NCBI GenBank assembly: GCA_022225965.2
Contig: JAKJXP020000189.1
Span: 1 to 37,110, forward strand
Direction of reading: 5' to 3'
Source of the DNA: Diatrype stigma
Taxonomy: Eukaryota; Ascomycota; Sordariomycetes; Xylariales; Diatrypaceae
DNA length: 37,110 nt
A program made the translations under genes and the position numbers. Within the stretch, counting starts at the first letter, position 1; the number at the start of each line of letters is the position of its first letter. Shown here one piece after another: positions 32,534 to 37,110 of this stretch. The notes under the pieces are model-generated. The model made no database searches, was not told the DNA's origin, and saw only the letters and a list, made by a program, of their open reading frames with translations.

Positions 32534-33320
32534 ATGAAACTTAAAAGTAGCGACTTATTAAAATTTAAAGGATTAAGCAATAACGATTTCGAAATATAAG
32601 AGAAATACGTTAATTAAAGGTTCTAAGTTTATTTAAAATTAACTTTCGATTATTACGTATATATAGCGAGAATAAACCGGATTATATATATAATCCAATA
32701 TTTAAATAATAAGGCATATATTTACGCCAAAAAACGAATCGATATAATTATTAAGCATTTTAACGATTTCCAATAATGGCCGGAAAAATGGCGAAATTAT
32801 ACCGACTTAATTACGTTTTTAAATATTTTATATATCGTTAAAATATCCGAATAACGGTTTATAAAAGCTTTATAATTTTTTAATAAGGCAATAAATTCTT
32901 CGGAAACTTTATAAGTTTATTCGTTAAATACGCGAATTAAAGCCAATAATTTAACGCCATTTGCGTTGTAATATTATAAGCCAAAATTAACGAAGCTTTA
33001 TAAAATGTATTCGTTTTAATAATAAACCGATTAATAAGCAATAATGCTATAAAATAAATTAATTTGTATCGAAACTTATTTAATAATTTAAAAAACAAAC
33101 CCTTTATTAAATAATAACAATAACTTTTCCGATTAATATATATATCCGTATTTTTATTAGCCTTTATATTAAAACCTATATAGTTCGACGTAACCAAAAC
33201 GATACGGTTTCGTAAGCTTTTTCCGTAAAAAAAGACCCGGCGTTTTAACGGTTATTTATGTTTATATTATAAAAAAGCGGATTAATTTTTATAAGGATTG
33301 CTTCGAAAAAAACCGAAAAA
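32534..33320 (+). pseudogene. Gypsy-2 gag-like frame
   Basis: It starts at an ATG (32534) and reads MKLKSSDLLKFKGLSNNDFE, then LTFDYYVYIARINR and WPEKWRNYTDLITFLNILYI, with TAA/TAG interruptions. This fits a retroelement capsid by position and composition. A possible zinc knuckle near 33258-33305 (CLYYKKAD then a shifted DC) is too decayed to confirm. The minus-strand open frame 32937-33197 is its shadow. Confidence 0.5.
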
Positions 33321-34499
33321 AATAACGGATTGCCGGAAAAAGCTTAGCTTTTAATAAAAGTCGTAACTAAAGATTCCTTTTAAAACATTTCGAAATTATA
33401 AAAACTGAATTATATATACGTTTAATAGGCCTTAATATATTATTTCTTTTTTATTAAAATATTTCGTTTCGACAATAAATCAGTTTTATTTTATGTTATA
33501 ATCGATAATAAATGCTTATTATATGGTTTTATTAATAATAATCTCGCGTATAATATTTATTTATTTAGCTTTAATTTGTTTATTCCTAAAGCATTTCGCT
33601 TTATAAACGATATCGTAATAAAAATAATTTTTAAATATAACATTATAAATTATTAATTAAAATCCATTAAAAAATAAATTCTTTTATACCGATAATGCCT
33701 AAATGGCTTTAACGTTATATTGGATTTTTCTTAATTTTAACGTTATAATTTTAGCATTAATTAAAGCCATAAAATATTCGTTATTAATAATAAAATACTT
33801 TTAAACTTAAACTTTTCTAACTTTTTTCCGATTTCAGTTCAGTATTAAAACCTAGTTTAAAACCGGAATTAAATTAAAAGTTATGCTTAAAACTAAACCA
33901 AAACCAAAAGCCATATTCGAAACCGGACCTAAACCATAAATTAAGCCGCAAATCGATTCCGAATTTTAGCATTCGAAACCCTTAAATCCGAAAAAATATC
34001 CGTAACCCTTAAACCGGTTCCGAATTATGTTTAAACCGATACCAATTCCGTTGATATCCGGTTTTTCCGTATTATGAATTTTCTTATATTTTGCCGTATA
34101 AACGGCGTATTAATAAATAATATATTATTTTAATAATTTATTATTATAACGGATATATTCCGTTTTTTAATCGTAACCGATTTAAAACTTTAAGCGTTAA
34201 TTAAAAACATTATAAACTAAATAATTAATATTTTGTTTCGAAATATTTTAATATAAGATAATATTTTAAACCTAAACGTAATATCAAAACGATTACGAAA
34301 TTTTTACGATTAAATAACGGAAGCACCGTAATTACGACGAATTTTCGACGAAAACATTTAAAAATACTTAAATAAAAAACCTTCGGTTACGATAAAAGAA
34401 ATCCTAAAGAATTTTTCTCCAAAATATTACGACTTAATTAAGGTTTTTTTTTCATACGAAACCGAAACGTTATTTCTTTATTGCTTATATAACCATAAA

Positions 34500-35200
34500 A
34501 TAAAATTGCTTTTTAATTAAACCCTTCCGTATAATCGATTTTATCCGATATTTTTTAAAACATTATTAGCAATTAAAAAATATATTAATAATTATTTAAA
34601 AAAAGGATTTATTCGGGCCAATATTCTTTTTATAACGGCATCGATTTTGTTTACGAAAAAATCCGAAAACGAAATTCGCATTTACATGGATTATAAAGAA
34701 TTTAATAACGTTATTATTAAAAATAAATACTTTATTTCGTTAATTCGAAAAACTTTAAATAATTTTTATTAAGCGAAAATTTATATTAAGCTCGATATTA
34801 TTGCGACGTTTAATTAATTCCGAATCGCTTTCGAAAATAAATGGAAAATAGCGTTTATTATAAAATTCGGCCTTTTCGAATATTAAGTAACCAATTTCGG
34901 CATAACCGGCGTTTCGAATTCGTTTTAATATTATATTAACGATATTTTGTTCAACTTATTAAATCGATACGTTATAATATATTTAAATAATATCTTAATA
35001 TATAGCAAATTTAAGAAAAAATACCAATAATATGTTCGAAAGGTTTTTATTTATTTAATAAACGCTGGCTTTATAGGAAATATTCGGAAATATAAATTTA
35101 ACGTAACGAAAACAAAATATTTAAAACTTATTATATTAATAAACGGCATTTAAATGAACTTTAATAAAATCCTTAACTTTCGGTATATACAAATAGGATT
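34500..35200 (+). pseudogene. Gypsy-2 reverse transcriptase
   Basis: The plus-strand frame reads YLKKGFIRANILFITASILF, then IRIYMDYKEFNNVIIKNKYF, IYIKLDIIATFN and KWKIAFIIKFGLFEY, with the catalytic box VIIYLNNILIYSK (YLNN at 34980-34991; YLDD expected). These are the ordered RT motifs of Ty3/Gypsy. Both catalytic Asp residues are Asn, and TAA/TAG stops occur throughout. Upstream (33320-34500) should be protease and the Gag-Pol linker but is not readable. Confidence 0.85.
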
Positions 35201-36917
35201 ATAATATCGAATAAAATAGCCGGTTCCGTATCGGCTTATTTAAGAACCGGCCCGGAATTTCCAAGAATGCGACGGTAATATAACAAACTTCCATAAAAAA
35301 TCCTATTAAGCCGGGCCCTTTAAATTAATGGACATAATCCGAAAAAACCGCGGCCTTAAGTTATAATTAATAAAATTATAAAATAAACAAATAAAAAAAA
35401 GGGTTTTTATTTATATTAACCTAAAAGGCTTAATAACTTATAAAGCGACTTATATTAATAAAAAGAAATAAAAACAATAAAAAAGCCGCAATTAAAAGGC
35501 CGGAACCAAATTACGAAAGCCGAAATAAAACCGAAATAATAATTAATTAGCTATAAATTAATGCCAAAATATTAATAAAACGTAACTTAATATATTACCG
35601 CAAATAAAGGCCGGCGAAAAAAGAACGGATTATCGCTTAATAAGCGGCAAGGTCGAACGGAAACGTTGTTATATCGTCGTTTGCTTAATTACGGCCGAAT
35701 TTCGTAATTAGGATTTGCTTTATTTCTTAATAAAAGGCGCGTTTAATAATCGTTTAAATTTATTAATCGGCGTCGCCGGGCATTAAACGCGGCTTAATAA
35801 TAACCTTTTAAACCGCTTAAGTATCGTCGTTTTATTATTTTTTCATTAATTAATTAAAAACGAAACGAATACGAAACGAAATATTTACGTTATAAACGCG
35901 AAAAACGAAGTTTTATATTTATATTAAAATACGGCGTACGGCGATTTAAACGGTATACGTATCCGGAATTTAAACGTTTTATAATTAATTTAATATCGAT
36001 ACGGCATTAAACGATTAAAAAGCAAGACATATTCGCTTTTTTTTTGCGCCGGTTTTATTAATAATAATACGGTAAGTCTTTTTAGCCGTTTCGAAAGTAA
36101 CGTAAATACGAAATACGATTATAGCAATAATAATTCGAATATTTTCCGGATAAATTCGGACGAACTTATTTGCGGAATTTAAAAGCGGATTATTATTATT
36201 ATCGTCGTTGTTTTAAATAATGCCGAAAAAATAATCGGCTTAACGTAAAAGGACGAATAAATTTATTTAATCGCTTTATATTTTAAACGACGCTTAAATA
36301 TAAAATTATTAATAAATAAATTATACGTTATTCGCAAAACGTTACTAAAACGCCGATTAAATTTACGAATTCGCAAAAATCCTTATAATCGACGCATAGG
36401 AAATATATTACGTTTGTTGCGTTCGTTTATTTATATACGAACGCCGGTATTTTGCCATTAACCGGATTAAAATGCTTTATGATATATCGAAAGTACATTA
36501 TATATGGCGATTTTGCCAAAAAAAGCGAAATAAAGGCAATATAAAAACGGAAAGGCATAACGTCGATACGATAATGATATCGATAAATAAGTAAATAAAC
36601 GGAAAACAAACGAAGCGACGAAACGAATACGGATATTAATCGATCGAAAAAAAAGTAACGGAATAATTACGATTCGACGAGTTTTAAAAAAAACAAAATT
36701 ATGAAAAAAAAAATATTAACGTATTTATATTTTAAATGCGGGGCCTTGTAATTAATAATTAAATATATAAATATATAGTTATTATAATAATACGTTATTT
36801 AAAATGAGGATTTATTTCCGAATGCGGCATAGCGTTTCGAATTAATAAAAAATACGAAATTAAGCAGCTTATTAAAATATACGTTATTCGGAACAGATAT
36901 TTTTTTTTCGGATCCGG

Positions 36918-37110
36918 TGTAGGATTTGCTGAATGCAGCAAGGCAGTATAACAAAGCAGCTACAAAGGAGTTGCACTTATACAGCAGAATTACTGCTGGG
37001 AACGGTATACTGCCGGAAGCAATTACTGTATGGAATAAAGGAAACAAGGACTTCCATTATAATAGAAAGGATAGGGACAATTACCGCATTAGGAAATACT
37101 CTGTATATAA
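36918..37110 (+). repeat. third Copia-1-family LTR, truncated by the window end
   Basis: The first 193 bp of a Copia-1-type LTR begin TGTAGGATTTGCTGAATGCA. It differs from 2001-2193 at nine positions, all transitions, and each time carries the unmutated-looking base at most of them. The 5 bp before it, TCCGG (36913-36917), would be its target duplication. It is either the 5' LTR of another element or a solo LTR; the window ends too early to tell. Confidence 0.92.

Larger units (their letters stand above)
31766..36917 (+). mobile_element. Gypsy-2: decayed Ty3/Gypsy element, boundaries unknown
   Basis: Mutated sequence to the right of the DIRS-like element carries a Gag-like frame and a clear Ty3/Gypsy reverse transcriptase on the plus strand. 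No LTR pair was found; the right end is interrupted at 36918 by a Copia-1-family LTR, and the left part may be 18541-18946. The RT sequence differs from Gypsy-1, so it is a separate family. Between 35200 and 36900, integrase was expected but no motif was firmly recognised. Confidence 0.65.

Noticed and set aside
1..37110. tRNA, rRNA or riboswitch genes
   Set aside because: None of the expected arms or conserved blocks was noticed on reading; a covariance-model search would settle it.

Overview
The window looks like an accessory, repeat-rich stretch of a filamentous ascomycete (Pezizomycotina) genome. The reasons are a three-intron cytochrome P450 gene with short GT..AG introns and CTAAC branch points, LTR and tyrosine-recombinase retrotransposons of fungal type, and very heavy C:G to T:A transition damage in every repeated block, as expected from repeat-induced point mutation (RIP). 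Only about 5 kb is ordinary-composition host DNA; the rest is AT-rich, mutated transposon sequence. No rRNA, tRNA or CRISPR was seen.

Layout. 1-2000: host DNA with a decayed JmjC/cupin-like gene relic on the minus strand (about 842-295), a 235-bp MITE-like inverted-repeat element (1086-1320) and an unrecognised minus-strand open frame (1855-1346). 2001-8493: complete Ty1/Copia element (Copia-1, plus strand) with two 394-bp LTRs and target duplication ATGCC. 8494-8820: host DNA with a 17-G run and 10-bp G-rich tandem repeats. 8821-16100: second complete Copia element (Copia-2, minus strand) with two 120-bp LTRs, target duplication AATCC and an extra ORF between RNase H and the 3' LTR. 16101-18540: GC-normal host island with one apparently intact P450 gene (16592-18353, four exons, 519 aa). 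18541-18946: unassigned AT-rich DNA. 18947-31765: a DIRS/Ngaro-like tyrosine-recombinase retrotransposon with split direct repeats A1-(gag, RT/RNase H, recombinase)-B1-A2-B2. Its B2 repeat is interrupted by a complete Ty3/Gypsy chromovirus (23481-31483; two 212-bp LTRs; target duplication ATTTT) that carries an unusual third ORF region after its chromodomain. 31766-36917: another decayed Ty3/Gypsy element. 36918-37110: the start of a third, least mutated copy of the Copia-1 LTR, running off the window.

How it fits together. Removing the Gypsy insert rejoins the DIRS-like element into about 4.8 kb. Removing the two Copia elements rejoins the host sequence upstream of the P450. All pol genes are dead: the first Asp of the RT YxDD motif is Asn in all five elements, and in the two integrases where all three sites were read, both acidic Asp residues are Asn and the Glu is Lys. 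LTR pairs show less mutation at the outer edges of elements than at the inner edges. Copia-1 has lost most CpG, whereas Copia-2, the DIRS-like element and the chromovirus keep many, so two mutational histories appear side by side. The P450 is the only gene likely to make a working protein; class assignment (CYP58/Tri4-like) is inferred from remembered family features, not from a search.
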